DNA of 64,000 nucleotides from Cellulomonas sp. PhB150 (GCF_003755175.1 NZ_RKHX01000003.1:310001-374000), one strand, 5' to 3'; positions 8,063 to 16,167 are shown, counted from the stretch's first letter. Translations and numbers: made by a program. Notes: a model not told the origin generated them from the letters alone.

Positions 8063-8399
8063 CCTGCTCGACACGCCCGTGACCGACGCCGACGGGACGC
8101 GGGTCGGTTACGTGATCGACGTGCGGTTCGTCCTGGACGGGCCGCCCGACGGCCTGCTCGCCGCACCCCGCCTGCACGGCCTGCTCGTCAGCCCGCGGAC
8201 CGGGACGTCGTTCCTCGGGTACGAGCGCTCCGGCGTGCGCTCACCGGCGTTCCTCGCGCGCTGGTTCGCGTGGCGGCACCGCGGCACGTTCCTGGTCCAC
8301 TGGACCGATGTCGCGTCGGTAGCCGACGGGCGGGTGGACCTCGCGGCCGACCATCGCAGGTGGTCGCCGACCCTGACGGGTTCGACCACCGAGCGCTGA
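8049..8399 (+). CDS. PRC-barrel domain protein, second of two
   Basis: Protein of 116 residues beginning MILSDLLDTPVTDADGTRVG, followed by a run of beta strands ending in HGLLVSP. This is the usual PRC-barrel opening in which a short linker precedes a DGxxVG turn. The second half contains an Arg/Trp-rich stretch (FLARWFAWRHRG) and a strand VHWTDVASV. The ATG at 8049 starts inside the previous gene, with no independent ribosome site needed. It is the last gene of the lipoprotein/Nramp/PRC/PRC operon. It differs from the first PRC protein, so the two probably form a heteromer rather than being a recent duplication. Confidence 0.7.
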   Translation: MILSDLLDTPVTDADGTRVGYVIDVRFVLDGPPDGLLAAPRLHGLLVSPRTGTSFLGYERSGVRSPAFLARWFAWRHRGTFLVHWTDVASVADGRVDLAADHRRWSPTLTGSTTER

Positions 8400-8524
8400 C
8401 CTGCCCGTTCGGGCTGCGCTCGCGGGCCCGACACCGCACCATGGGAACGCCCGGCGCGAGCGGTCGAGACCACGGCCCGACGATGCGCCGGGGAGCCGTC
8501 GCGCACGCGCGACAGGGAGGCACG

Positions 8525-9070
8525 ATGACACTGACCGTCGCGCCCGCGCGCCTCATGGTCGGGGACGCCCTGCGTGCGCTCGCCGCGGCGAGCGTCGTCG
8601 TCGCCGCGTGGCAGTGGGGCCCGGTCGGGGCCGCCCTGTTCCTCCTGGTGCTGGGAGGGACCCTCGTCCCACGGGCGATCGGCGCGCCCACCGCTCTCGA
8701 CGTGGCGTACTGCGCGGTCCTGCTCCTCGCCGCCTACGCGGCCCAGCTCGACTGGTACGTCGCCATCGGGTGGCTCGACGTCGCGGTGCACGCAGTGGCG
8801 ACGGCGCTCATCGCCGTCGTCACCTGCCTGGCGCTCGCGCGGTGGGGCGGGCTGGACCGGGACGTCCTGGGTGGGTGGCTCAGCGGCATCGCTGTCGCGT
8901 CCACGGGCGCCGCACTGGCTGTGCTGTGGGAGCTGGGCGAGTGGTTCGGCCACACCTGGCTCGACGACCGCATCCAGGTCGGCTACACCGACACGATCGG
9001 CGACCTCGCGGCGGGGTTCGCCGGTAGCGTCGTCGCCGGAGTGGTCGTCGCCCGGAGCGCCCGCCGATGA
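8525..9070 (+). CDS. Integral membrane protein, DUF2238/YjdF-like
   Basis: Membrane protein of 181 residues with five or six helices. It carries conserved polar motifs inside the membrane region: WLDVAVHAV, VLWELGEWFG and YTDTIGDLAAG. The Asp/His/Glu pattern resembles the DUF2238 (YjdF) family of unknown function. The ATG at 8525 follows an AGGGAGG ribosome site at good spacing. The 125-bp gap upstream suggests its own promoter. The stop overlaps the start of a glycosyltransferase gene (ATGA), so the two are probably co-translated; a link to a membrane-attached glycan is possible but unproven. Confidence 0.7.
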   Translation: MTLTVAPARLMVGDALRALAAASVVVAAWQWGPVGAALFLLVLGGTLVPRAIGAPTALDVAYCAVLLLAAYAAQLDWYVAIGWLDVAVHAVATALIAVVTCLALARWGGLDRDVLGGWLSGIAVASTGAALAVLWELGEWFGHTWLDDRIQVGYTDTIGDLAAGFAGSVVAGVVVARSARR

Positions 9071-9822
9071 GTGCGGTGACCGTCTCGGTCGTGATCCCCA
9101 CCCGCGACGACGCCGAGGCTCTCGCCGTGTGCCTCGCCGCACTGCGCCGGCAGACCGTCGCGCCGTGGGAGGTCGTCGTCGTCGACAACGGCTCCTCGGA
9201 CGAGAGTGCTGCCATCGCCGCGGCGTGGGGCGCGCGGGTCGTCTCCGAGCTGCGCGTCGGGATCCCCGCCGCGGCGGCCGCGGGGTACGACGCGGCGAAA
9301 GGGGACGTGATCGCTCGCCTGGACGCCGACTCCCGCCCGGACGAGGGGTGGGTGGAGCGGATCGCCGCGCGGATGAACGCCGACCCGGAGCTCGTCGCCC
9401 TGACAGGCACGGGCCGCTTCGTCGACCTGCCCGCGTGGTCGCGGACGGTCATGTCCGCCGCTTACCTAGGTGCGTACTACCTGTTCGCCTACCTCGCGCT
9501 CGGGCACGCACCGCTGTGGGGCTCGAGCATGGCCGTGCGGCGCGAGGCGTGGCTGGCGGTCCGCGAGGACGTGAGCCTGGAGGACGTGCACGACGACCTC
9601 GACCTCGCCTTCGCGCTCGGCCCGCACAGGCGGATCCGCTTCGACCGAGCGCTGACCGTCGGGGTCTCCGCTCGCTCCTTGCGCGGCCGGGCACAGCGTC
9701 GCCGCCGGCTGGACCGAGCCTGGCGGACCTTGCGGCTGAACTGGCGTCAGGCACCCCCGTGGCGACGGTGGTGGCACCGGATCGCCGGCCCACGGGCTGA
9801 CGGTGCCGCTCAGGCGACCTGA
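9067..9822 (+). CDS. Glycosyltransferase family 2
   Basis: GT-A fold transferase of 251 residues. The N-terminal nucleotide-binding strand VVIPTRDD is followed by VVVDNGSSDES and the metal-binding ARLDADSRPDEGW. The acceptor-side motif is SLEDVHDDLDLAF. A hydrophobic segment around AAYLGAYYLFAYLALG may anchor it to the membrane. The ATG at 9067 overlaps the preceding membrane-protein gene. The 3' end runs 13 bp into the convergent NnrD-like gene. GT2 enzymes use nucleotide or polyprenyl sugars; the donor and acceptor here are unknown. Confidence 0.85.
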   Translation: MSAVTVSVVIPTRDDAEALAVCLAALRRQTVAPWEVVVVDNGSSDESAAIAAAWGARVVSELRVGIPAAAAAGYDAAKGDVIARLDADSRPDEGWVERIAARMNADPELVALTGTGRFVDLPAWSRTVMSAAYLGAYYLFAYLALGHAPLWGSSMAVRREAWLAVREDVSLEDVHDDLDLAFALGPHRRIRFDRALTVGVSARSLRGRAQRRRRLDRAWRTLRLNWRQAPPWRRWWHRIAGPRADGAAQAT

Positions 9823-10673
9823 TACTCGAGCAGCACACTCGGCAGCGTCGAGACGAGCTCCCGAGCCAGGAAGCCGACGGGACCCACCGACGCCGCCAGC
9901 CGATCACCGGCGCCGGAGTGCAGCGCGAGGCCCCAGCAGGCGGCCCGGGGCAGGTCGGTCCCGCTCGCGACGATGCCGGCGACGGCGCCGGCCAGCACGT
10001 CGCCGCTGCCCGACGTCCCGAGGCCCGAGTGACCGCTGCCCGAGGCCCACGCCCGACCGTCCGGTGCGGCGACGTGCCCCGACAGGACGACGACGGCGCC
10101 GTACCTCACGGCGACGGCTGCTGCTGCCGCCGGTGCGGCACGTTCCGGCCCGTCGAGCAACCTGGCCGCCTCCGCAGCGTTCGGGGTGAGGACCACCCTG
10201 CCGGCGAGCACGCGCTGCGCGGCCGGCACATCGGGCAGGACGCCGAGCGCGAAGGCGTCGAGGAGGACCGGCGTATCGGCGGGCAGCATCGAGCAGATGT
10301 CCTCGATGACGGCCCGGGAGCCGTCGGGGTGGTCCAGACCCGGTCCGATGACGACGACGTCCGCACGCTCGACCTCCTCGGCCAGACGCGGTCCCGACGC
10401 TCCCGTCACCGAGCCCGAGCGGGATTCGGGCAGCCCGACGACGCCCGCCTCAGGTACAGCGGTGGCAACGCCGGCGGCTGCCGACGACGCCACGGCAAGG
10501 GTCAGCCGGCCCGCCCCCACCCGGAGCGCCGCCTCTCCCGCGAGCATCGCCGCACCGGGCGTGGTCAGCGAGCCGCCCACGACCAGCACCCCTCCGCGAT
10601 CGTCCTTCGAACCCCTGCGGTCCGGCAGCGGCCACGAACGCAGGAGCGCCGGCGTGATCGGCTCAGCGGACAT
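9810..10673 (-). CDS. nnrD: ADP-dependent NAD(P)H-hydrate dehydratase (stand-alone YjeF C-terminal domain)
   Basis: Ribokinase-fold enzyme of 287 residues that repairs damaged S-NAD(P)H-hydrate. Visible motifs are GVLVVGGS near the N-terminus, VVVIGPGLDHP, the asparagine-containing LTPNAAEAARLL, and the catalytic GTSGSGDVLAG. In many actinobacteria this domain is fused to the NnrE epimerase in a protein of about 500 residues. Here only the dehydratase half is present, so it may be an additional copy. It is the last gene of a leftward series and overlaps the phosphatase gene by 11 bp. The surrounding stress-type genes fit a role in repairing cofactors after heat or oxidative damage. Confidence 0.85.
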   Translation of the reverse strand: MSAEPITPALLRSWPLPDRRGSKDDRGGVLVVGGSLTTPGAAMLAGEAALRVGAGRLTLAVASSAAAGVATAVPEAGVVGLPESRSGSVTGASGPRLAEEVERADVVVIGPGLDHPDGSRAVIEDICSMLPADTPVLLDAFALGVLPDVPAAQRVLAGRVVLTPNAAEAARLLDGPERAAPAAAAAVAVRYGAVVVLSGHVAAPDGRAWASGSGHSGLGTSGSGDVLAGAVAGIVASGTDLPRAACWGLALHSGAGDRLAASVGPVGFLARELVSTLPSVLLEYQVA

Positions 10674-11406
10674 GGTCCGTGTCTCCCTCGTGGCGCGTGA
10701 TCGGGACGTCGAGCTCCGCGAGGTGGGCCACGTCGTCGAAGGAGCTGGTCCGCCAGCCCTCGTCGGCGCGGTCGATGATGCTCACCGAAGCGTTGCGCAC
10801 GCCGTGGGCGCGGACGAGCTCGAACAGCCCCTCCTCGGTCAGGCCCTCCAAGACGTAACGGACGAGTGCCACGACCGCGTCGTGCGTGACGACGAGGACT
10901 CGCCGGCCGTCCTCGCGCCGTTCGGTGTCGGCAAGGAAGGAACGCAGCCTCAGGGCGACGTCGGCCCATGACTCGCCCCCGGGCGGCCGGTAGTAGAACT
11001 TGCCCAGCAGCGCACGCCGAGCAGCCTCGTCGGGGAACAGGTGGGCGATCCCGCGAGAGGTCAGCCGATCGGTGATGCCGAGCTCGCGGTCTCGCAACCG
11101 CTCGTCGAGCCGCACCGGCACGTCCACGCCGGCGGCGTCCAGCGCAGCGGCTGCCGTCTGCCGAGCCCGCAGGTACGGCGAGCACCAGACCACGTCGGGA
11201 CGCTCGGCCCGCGGGACGGCCGCGAGCCAGGCGCCCAGCGCGCGGGCCTGAGCGGTGCCGCGCTCGCTGAGCGGCGTGTCCGCGTCGCGAGTCTCGATCT
11301 CCAGGACGTCGGCGCCTGCTCTCTCCGCCGCCGCGGCGGCCAGATTCCCGACGCTCTCCCCGTGCCGGACGAGGACGAGCCGGCTCGCTCCGGACGCCGT
11401 ACTCAC
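10663..11406 (-). CDS. Histidine phosphatase family protein (phosphoglycerate mutase-like)
   Basis: Histidine phosphatase of 247 residues. The nucleophile motif is VLVRHGESVGN near the N-terminus, the arginine-containing SPYLRARQTAA follows, and the second catalytic histidine is in VVTHDAVV. The start is the GTG at 11406, which overlaps the preceding stop (GTGA) and sits just before the first strand. A longer in-frame upstream reading exists but has no family similarity. Members act on small phosphate esters or phosphoproteins; the substrate is not predictable. It is translationally coupled on both sides. Confidence 0.85.
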   Translation of the reverse strand: MSTASGASRLVLVRHGESVGNLAAAAAERAGADVLEIETRDADTPLSERGTAQARALGAWLAAVPRAERPDVVWCSPYLRARQTAAAALDAAGVDVPVRLDERLRDRELGITDRLTSRGIAHLFPDEAARRALLGKFYYRPPGGESWADVALRLRSFLADTERREDGRRVLVVTHDAVVALVRYVLEGLTEEGLFELVRAHGVRNASVSIIDRADEGWRTSSFDDVAHLAELDVPITRHEGDTDHVR

Positions 11407-11810
11407 GAGGCGTCCCTCGCCCTGGCGGGCCAGGCCAGCAGCACGCACAGATCGCGGTCGCCGCTGGTACCGGTCAGTGTGGCCCTGGCTACTGCTCGCA
11501 CCCCTGCCACCTCGAACATCCACAGCTCCCTGTCGGCGATCCGCGCCCACGACGCCGGCAGTCGGCCTAGCGTCGTCCCCTCCCGGGTTCGCACCGAGAC
11601 CTGACTCTCGGGTTCTCGCGCCAGCACCACACGAAACCTCCCGAGGAGGTCCCGGCGCCAGTCGCTGACGTCGTGCTCGGACTCGCGGAAGTCGACGACC
11701 CGGACCGTGACGTGCCCTCCGGCGGCCGGGAACTCGCGCTCCCCGCTCGTGGAGGTCGCCGACCTGGCTCCCGCGTCGGTCGCGATGCCCTGTGCCTCTC
11801 GCCCCTTCAC
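11403..11810 (-). CDS. Hypothetical protein, 135 residues
   Basis: I do not recognise this protein. It starts with a GTG three bases after the stop of the YihY gene region and ends in a GTGA overlap with the histidine phosphatase gene, so it is clearly part of the operon. The sequence has a central charged segment (VRVVDFRESEHDVSDWRRDL) and alternating strands such as DRELWMFEVAG and LCVLLAWPA. It has no signal peptide and no membrane helix. A small alpha/beta cytosolic protein is likely. Codon use matches its neighbours, which supports a real gene. Confidence 0.6.
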   Translation of the reverse strand: MKGREAQGIATDAGARSATSTSGEREFPAAGGHVTVRVVDFRESEHDVSDWRRDLLGRFRVVLAREPESQVSVRTREGTTLGRLPASWARIADRELWMFEVAGVRAVARATLTGTSGDRDLCVLLAWPARARDAS

Positions 11811-11812
11811 CC

Positions 11813-12886
11813 TCAGTGCCCTTCCGTGTGGTCGCGGGGCGGGTCCGCCTGCTCGCGCAGTGCCTTCCCCCGCTCGATGTCCTTGTCGAGCTTGGCCTGC
11901 TTCTTGTCGCTCGCTTTGGTGTCGCGCGGGGGGAGCTGAATGGTCTCCTCGGCGGCGATGCCGCCCTGCAGCTCACGTCCTCGTTCGACCTCGGCGTCGA
12001 GCTCGGCGCCGAACAGCAGCGCCAGGTTGGTGATCCACAGCCACAGCAGCAGGACGATGACGCCCGCGAGCGACCCGTAGGTCTTGTCGTAGCTGGAGAA
12101 GGTCGCGACGTAGAAGGCGAAGGCTGCCGAGGCGAGCACCCAGACGAGGATCGCGACGACCGCACCGAGGCTGACCCACCGGAACTTCGGCTGCTTCACG
12201 TTCGGGGTGGAGTGGAACAGGATCGCGACGGCGGCGACGACGAGGACCACGACGACCGGCCACTTGGCGATGTTCCACACCGTGACGAAAGCGTCGCTGA
12301 GCCCGATGGTCTGCCCCACCGAGCTCGCCACCCCGCCGGAGAGGACCACCATGGCGACGATGAGGACGGCGATGACGACGAGCACGAGCGTGACGAGCAG
12401 CAGAGCGGGCCGCAGCTTCCAGATGGGCCGGCCCTCGTCGACCTCGTAGACCCGGTTCATTCCGCGGCTGAACGCGGCGACGTAACCCGACGCGGACCAG
12501 AGGGCCAGCACGAGGCCGATGACCAGTGCGAGCCCCGCGGACGGAGCCTGGGTGAGGCGTTCGAGAACGGGAGTGACGCTGTCGGCCGCGGAGGTCCCGC
12601 CGACGTCCTCGACGATCTTCGCCACGTTGTCGACCATCGCCTGCGGATCCCCGACCAGCCCGAAGAGCGACACGACGGCCAGCAGGGCCGGCGCGATCGC
12701 CAGCACGGCGTAGTAGGTCAGGGCCGCGGCGAGGTCGGTGCACTGGTCCTTGCCGAACTCGCGCAGGGTCTTGCGCACGACGTAGAGCCACGAGCGCTTG
12801 CTCAGGTCCCCGGGCGAGTCGGGCTTGCGCGGGTCCTCCGGGTCGGGCGCGTCGGCCTTCGCGGTGGCGGTGTCTTCCTGGGACAC
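11813..12886 (-). CDS. YihY/BrkB-family inner-membrane protein
   Basis: Membrane protein of 357 residues with six helices between about residues 45 and 285. Conserved YihY motifs are AALTYYAVLAIAPALLA, WSASGYVAAFSRGMNRVY and YGSLAGVIVLLLWLWITN. Both ends are long, charged and cytoplasmic: an acidic N-terminus and a Lys/Glu/Asp-rich C-terminus. The GTG start at 12886 follows a GGAGG ribosome site. The family was once mislabelled as ribonuclease BN; its function is unknown, though it is often found in envelope or osmotic-stress settings. It follows the DUF3618 operon, from which a strong hairpin separates it. Confidence 0.9.
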   Translation of the reverse strand: MSQEDTATAKADAPDPEDPRKPDSPGDLSKRSWLYVVRKTLREFGKDQCTDLAAALTYYAVLAIAPALLAVVSLFGLVGDPQAMVDNVAKIVEDVGGTSAADSVTPVLERLTQAPSAGLALVIGLVLALWSASGYVAAFSRGMNRVYEVDEGRPIWKLRPALLLVTLVLVVIAVLIVAMVVLSGGVASSVGQTIGLSDAFVTVWNIAKWPVVVVLVVAAVAILFHSTPNVKQPKFRWVSLGAVVAILVWVLASAAFAFYVATFSSYDKTYGSLAGVIVLLLWLWITNLALLFGAELDAEVERGRELQGGIAAEETIQLPPRDTKASDKKQAKLDKDIERGKALREQADPPRDHTEGH

Positions 12887-12906
12887 AGATCATCCTCCAG
12901 CTCCGG

Positions 12907-12944
12907 GTGCGGGGCGAGGCACGCCGTCGTGCCTCGCCCCGCAC
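12907..12944 (-). terminator. Strong hairpin between DUF3618 and yihY genes
   Basis: A perfect 17-bp stem (GTGCGGGGCGAGGCACG and its complement) closes a 4-nt loop. It lies just after the DUF3618 stop and ahead of the yihY ribosome site. It has no T-tract, which is common for actinobacterial terminators. It should end or attenuate the upstream three-gene transcript. Confidence 0.8.
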
Positions 12945-12947
12945 GTC

Positions 12948-13583
12948 CTACAGGCCCCGGCTCTCCCCGCTGAACGGGTCGTCGGCGACGTGCGCACCCC
13001 CGCCGTCGGTCGGCCCGTCGTCGTCGTGCTCAGAACCCGTGGCCTGCGCCTTGACGTCCTGAACCGCCGATCGGCCCTCCTCCTGCACGTGCGCGGCCGC
13101 CTCGGTGGCCGTGTCCTTCACCGCCGCCGCGGCGTCCTGCGCGGGCGCCTTGAGGTTCGCTGCGACATCCTGCGCCGCGCCCTTGACGTCCTCGACGAAC
13201 GGAGCGGCCTGGTCCTTGGCCGACGTCGCGAGGTCCTGCTCCTGACGCGTCGAGGGCAGCAGGGAGGCGACGAGCCACCCGGCGCCGAAGGCGATCAAGC
13301 CCGCGGCGAGCGGGTTGCCGCGAGCTCGTTCGCGCGCCGTCCCCGGCAGCGCAGAGGTCTTGCCCGCGAGCGAAGAGGCCGCCGAGCTGGCCGAGTCTGT
13401 GCCGTCGGACACGCTGCCGATGACGCGGTCCTTGACGCCGGACGCCGCGGACTTCAGCTTGTCGGCCTGACGGTGGGCCGCCTGGCTGGGGCTGACCTTG
13501 TCGGACAGGGCGTCGACGTCGGAGCTCAGCTCGGAGCGGGTGCGCTCGATGTCGGCGCGGATCTGGTCGGGATCGGTGCTCAT
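12948..13583 (-). CDS. DUF3618 domain protein
   Basis: Protein of 211 residues that opens with the DUF3618 signature (DQIRADIERTRSELSSDVDAL), a short amphipathic helix typical of actinobacteria. One membrane helix (about residues 98-115, LIAFGAGWLVASLL) follows. The remainder is an Ala/Lys/Asp-rich coiled, LEA-like region (KDTATEAAAHVQEEG). The ATG at 13583 has a GAGGAG ribosome site and overlaps the previous stop (ATGA). The family pairs with phage-holin-like and YtxH-like proteins in a conserved membrane-stress operon. Its molecular role is unknown; LEA-like tails suggest membrane protection on drying or osmotic shock, which is inference. Confidence 0.85.
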   Translation of the reverse strand: MSTDPDQIRADIERTRSELSSDVDALSDKVSPSQAAHRQADKLKSAASGVKDRVIGSVSDGTDSASSAASSLAGKTSALPGTARERARGNPLAAGLIAFGAGWLVASLLPSTRQEQDLATSAKDQAAPFVEDVKGAAQDVAANLKAPAQDAAAAVKDTATEAAAHVQEEGRSAVQDVKAQATGSEHDDDGPTDGGGAHVADDPFSGESRGL

Positions 13584-13993
13584 CAGTTCTTCTCCTCGTG
13601 TCCTTGCAGGGCGTTCGGGATCTTCTTGACGGACTCCGCGGTGCGCGGCAGTCCCTTGACGCGGCGGGCCTCGGCCCGGCCTCGGACGAAGAGCACGGCG
13701 CCGATCACGCCCCACACCACGGCGACGACGAGCGCGGCCCAGGACCGGCCCATCGCGTTCCCGAGCGCCCACCACAGCCCGACGCTGAGGAACAGCAGGA
13801 CCATGTGCCCGGCCACGCCTGCGCCGGCGAACATCGATCCGCCCTTGGCGGCCTGCTGCGCGGACTGGCGCACCTCGGCCTTGGCGAGCTCGACCTCTTG
13901 GCGCAGCAGCGTCGACAGGTCACGCGTCACGTCACCGAGCAGGTCACCGACCGACGCGCGGGGCGGGGCCTCGCCCGGCACCGAGTCGCTCAC
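13583..13993 (-). CDS. Phage-holin-superfamily membrane protein (DUF1469-like)
   Basis: Small membrane protein of 136 residues. An N-terminal helix (VGDLLGDVTRDLSTLLRQEV, then ELAKAEV) is the hallmark of the Phage_holin_3_6 family, and two membrane helices follow. These proteins are chromosomal and not linked to phage lysis, despite the name. The GTG at 13993 overlaps the previous gene (GTGA) and matches the family N-terminus. It is the middle gene of a tight three-gene operon with the DUF3618 protein. It probably helps organise the cytoplasmic membrane under stress; evidence is by family and context only. Confidence 0.85.
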   Translation of the reverse strand: MSDSVPGEAPPRASVGDLLGDVTRDLSTLLRQEVELAKAEVRQSAQQAAKGGSMFAGAGVAGHMVLLFLSVGLWWALGNAMGRSWAALVVAVVWGVIGAVLFVRGRAEARRVKGLPRTAESVKKIPNALQGHEEKN

Positions 13994-14691
13994 AGCCCAC
14001 CACCGCCGTAGGTGGCGGCCGTCGGCGTGCTCTCGTACGACGACACGGGCGGCGACGGGTACTCGCGGTCCGCGGGAGTCGGTCCGGCCTGCGACGGCGC
14101 GTCGGTCTGCGACGGGCTGTCCTTCAGCGCGCGGGTCAGGCGACCGACGAGCAGACCGGCGCCCGCAGCGACGAGCAGGAACGTGCCCGGGCGACGACGC
14201 GCGAACGACCGCACCTCCTCGAGGACGTCCTGCGGCCCGTGTCCCTCGAGCCAGTCCCCGACCTCTCCGGCACGCCGGCCGAGGTCCCGGGCGAGGTCGC
14301 TCGCCACGCCGGGCTCCGCCGGTGCGGAGGCCATCTCGCCGAGCTGGTCGCCGAACGAGCGCAGGCCCGTCGCGAGGCGCTGCTGCTGGCCGCTGGTCTG
14401 GTCGGCCAGCTCGCTGCGCGTCTGGTCCCACAGGTCGCGAACTTGGCGCTGCGCCTCCTGCTTGACGTCGCTCGCGCCGCTGCGCGCCTCGCCCAGCAGG
14501 GAGCTGGCGGCGTCGCCCGCGGATCCGGCGACGTTCTTGGCCTTCTCAGCGGCGCCACCGGACTCCGTGCCGGCACCTGCGCCACTGGTGGATGCGTCGT
14601 CGAGGGCGGGCGCGTGCAGGGCACTGGTCCGGATCGGCTCGCTGGGTGCTTCGCCTGCCGCAGGGACCGCGCGGGTGTAGTCGTCAGTCAT
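13990..14691 (-). CDS. Hypothetical coiled, membrane-anchored protein of the DUF3618 operon
   Basis: Protein of 233 residues and first gene of the three-gene operon. After a disordered N-terminus, residues about 50-150 form a long helical region rich in Ala, Gln, Arg and Glu (QEAQRQVRDLWDQTR), resembling YtxH or apolipoprotein-like helices. One membrane helix follows (GTFLLVAAGAGLLVGRL), then a Pro/Ser/Thr tail. The ATG at 14691 is preferred over upstream starts because the upstream stretch is Arg/Pro-rich and unlike a signal. Proteins of this shape regularly precede holin-like and DUF3618 genes in actinobacteria. No catalytic motif is seen. Confidence 0.75.
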   Translation of the reverse strand: MTDDYTRAVPAAGEAPSEPIRTSALHAPALDDASTSGAGAGTESGGAAEKAKNVAGSAGDAASSLLGEARSGASDVKQEAQRQVRDLWDQTRSELADQTSGQQQRLATGLRSFGDQLGEMASAPAEPGVASDLARDLGRRAGEVGDWLEGHGPQDVLEEVRSFARRRPGTFLLVAAGAGLLVGRLTRALKDSPSQTDAPSQAGPTPADREYPSPPVSSYESTPTAATYGGGGL

Positions 14692-14805
14692 GAGGTGGCC
14701 TCGTCTTCTGGATGGGATGGCCTGCACCGCGGGCGCTGCCCGCCGGTACGGCACTCAGGGCGGTGTCACGCGCGATCGCGAGCGTCGCGCTGGTCGGCGC
14801 CGGGT

Positions 14806-14820
14806 GACGTTTCCTGCCCC
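14806..14820 (-). promoter_or_regulatory. Motif shared with the manganese catalase upstream region
   Basis: On the minus strand this reads GGGGCAGGAAACGTC, about 115 bp upstream of the membrane-stress operon start. The identical 15-mer occurs on the plus strand at 24783-24797, upstream of the manganese catalase gene. GGAAAC resembles the -35 element of ECF-type sigma factors, but no matching -10 is clear. The rest of this 222-bp gap shows no gene I trust. Confidence 0.3.
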
Positions 14821-14913
14821 CCCGGGCGGTTGGACGGACCCTGCGCTGGGCCCGACAAATGGGACGGTATGTCGACCCGTTCGTGCCCGCCACCCGAAGC
14901 GGCACGCGTCAGG

Positions 14914-16167
14914 TCAGGCCCATCCGCCCACATACGCGGCGACGTCGGGCGCCTGTGTGATGACCCTGCAGTCGGCGGTCCGGGCCTCCCGAACCGGGAA
15001 GAGGCCCTGGTCGTTGTGGCGCTCGGACCTCGCCACCGCGCGACGCGAGACCACGCGCACGCACGGCGTGCCCGCGGCGTCGGACAGTGTCAGCACCCCC
15101 AGCTGCTCGGCCGCGACCCGCTCGACCGCCCTCCGCAGGGCGCCAGGGCTCAGGTACGCAGGCACCACGATCTCGACGTCGAGGCGCACCCGGTCGTAGA
15201 TCCGGCCGGCGTCCGCGGCCCGGCCGTCGATCGCAGCCTGCGGCAGGTCCGCCAGGACCTGGTCGGCGAGCACGAACCGCGCGGCCTCGTCGAGGCCGTG
15301 CGGCAGCTGGACCAGCACGTCGACGTGCCGCGGCACCTCACCTCGCGGACCGGAACCCGGCAGCGGCACGAGCTCAGCCAGGCGAAGCGCCTCGTCGTTC
15401 CTCGCGGCGAGCAGGCCCTCCGGTCGAGCGGACGCGTCAGGCCCGTCGTGCCAGGCCACCGCACCCGGCACGTGCGCGAAGACCGCGCCGGCGAGCCACG
15501 CGCGGTAGGCCCACTCCCAGTCCTCGCCGCCGTACGAGGTGAAGCTCTCGTCGTACCCGCCGCTGGCCTCCAGCAGGCTGCGCGAGCACGCCGTGACGGC
15601 TCCGATGACGTAGCGATAGCTGCGGTCGTCGGCGTCGAGCAGGTCACGGGACCGTTGGTATGCCTCTCGCAGCCATCGGGGTTCGGGCAGCTCGTGCGCC
15701 GGGCCGGCCAGCTCGACGGGATCCTCGGCGAGCACGTCGGCGAGGTTCGCGTGGCGCCGTCGCCCGACGGTCACGCAGTCGGGGGAGAGTGCGGGCAGGC
15801 GCGTCAGGGCCCGGACGTAACCGGGCTCGGGCGCGGTGTCCGCGTCCAGCTGCACGATCAGGTCGTGCCGCGCGGCGGCGATCCCGAGGTTGCGGGCCGC
15901 CGCGAGCCGGAAGCCCCGGTCCGCCTGACGCGCGAGTCGGACCCCCGGGGGGACCTCGGGGGCGACCGGAGATCCGTCGTCCACGACCACCACGTCCAGC
16001 AGGTCAGGCGGATAGTCCTGCGCCCCGACGGCCGCCAGGGTGCGGGCCAGCTGCGCGGGCTGGTCGTAGTGAGCGATCACGACGGAGATCGGGGGCAGGG
16101 GATCCGGGTAGAGGCCGTCGAGCAGGTCCCACCGGTTCTGCGGGAGCGCGCGAGGTCCGGGCGTCAC
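14914..16167 (-). CDS. Glycosyltransferase family 2 with C-terminal extension
   Basis: Transferase of 417 residues. The GT-A domain occupies about residues 30-260, with VVIAHYDQPAQ, VVVVDDGSP, metal-binding VQLDADTAPEPGY and an acceptor motif SYGGEDWEWAYRAW of the galactosyltransferase-C type. Residues about 265-417 form an extra alpha/beta domain I do not recognise (HVDVLVQLPHGLDEAA, then RVVSRRAVARSERH). The GTG at 16167 overlaps the upstream glycosyltransferase stop (GTGA), so the two are coupled. It opens a run of seven glycosyltransferases on both strands. The donor and acceptor sugars are unknown. Confidence 0.85.
   Translation of the reverse strand: MTPGPRALPQNRWDLLDGLYPDPLPPISVVIAHYDQPAQLARTLAAVGAQDYPPDLLDVVVVDDGSPVAPEVPPGVRLARQADRGFRLAAARNLGIAAARHDLIVQLDADTAPEPGYVRALTRLPALSPDCVTVGRRRHANLADVLAEDPVELAGPAHELPEPRWLREAYQRSRDLLDADDRSYRYVIGAVTACSRSLLEASGGYDESFTSYGGEDWEWAYRAWLAGAVFAHVPGAVAWHDGPDASARPEGLLAARNDEALRLAELVPLPGSGPRGEVPRHVDVLVQLPHGLDEAARFVLADQVLADLPQAAIDGRAADAGRIYDRVRLDVEIVVPAYLSPGALRRAVERVAAEQLGVLTLSDAAGTPCVRVVSRRAVARSERHNDQGLFPVREARTADCRVITQAPDVAAYVGGWA

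Noticed and set aside
13583-13993. Prophage remnant suggested by the holin-like protein
   Set aside because: This holin superfamily group is chromosomal in actinobacteria and no phage structural, lysis or integrase genes are present.
14684-14905. A possible 73-residue minus-strand gene between the DUF3618 operon and the GT2 gene
   Set aside because: The sequence is basic and Pro-rich with no ribosome site. The interval looks like a promoter region for the membrane-stress operon.
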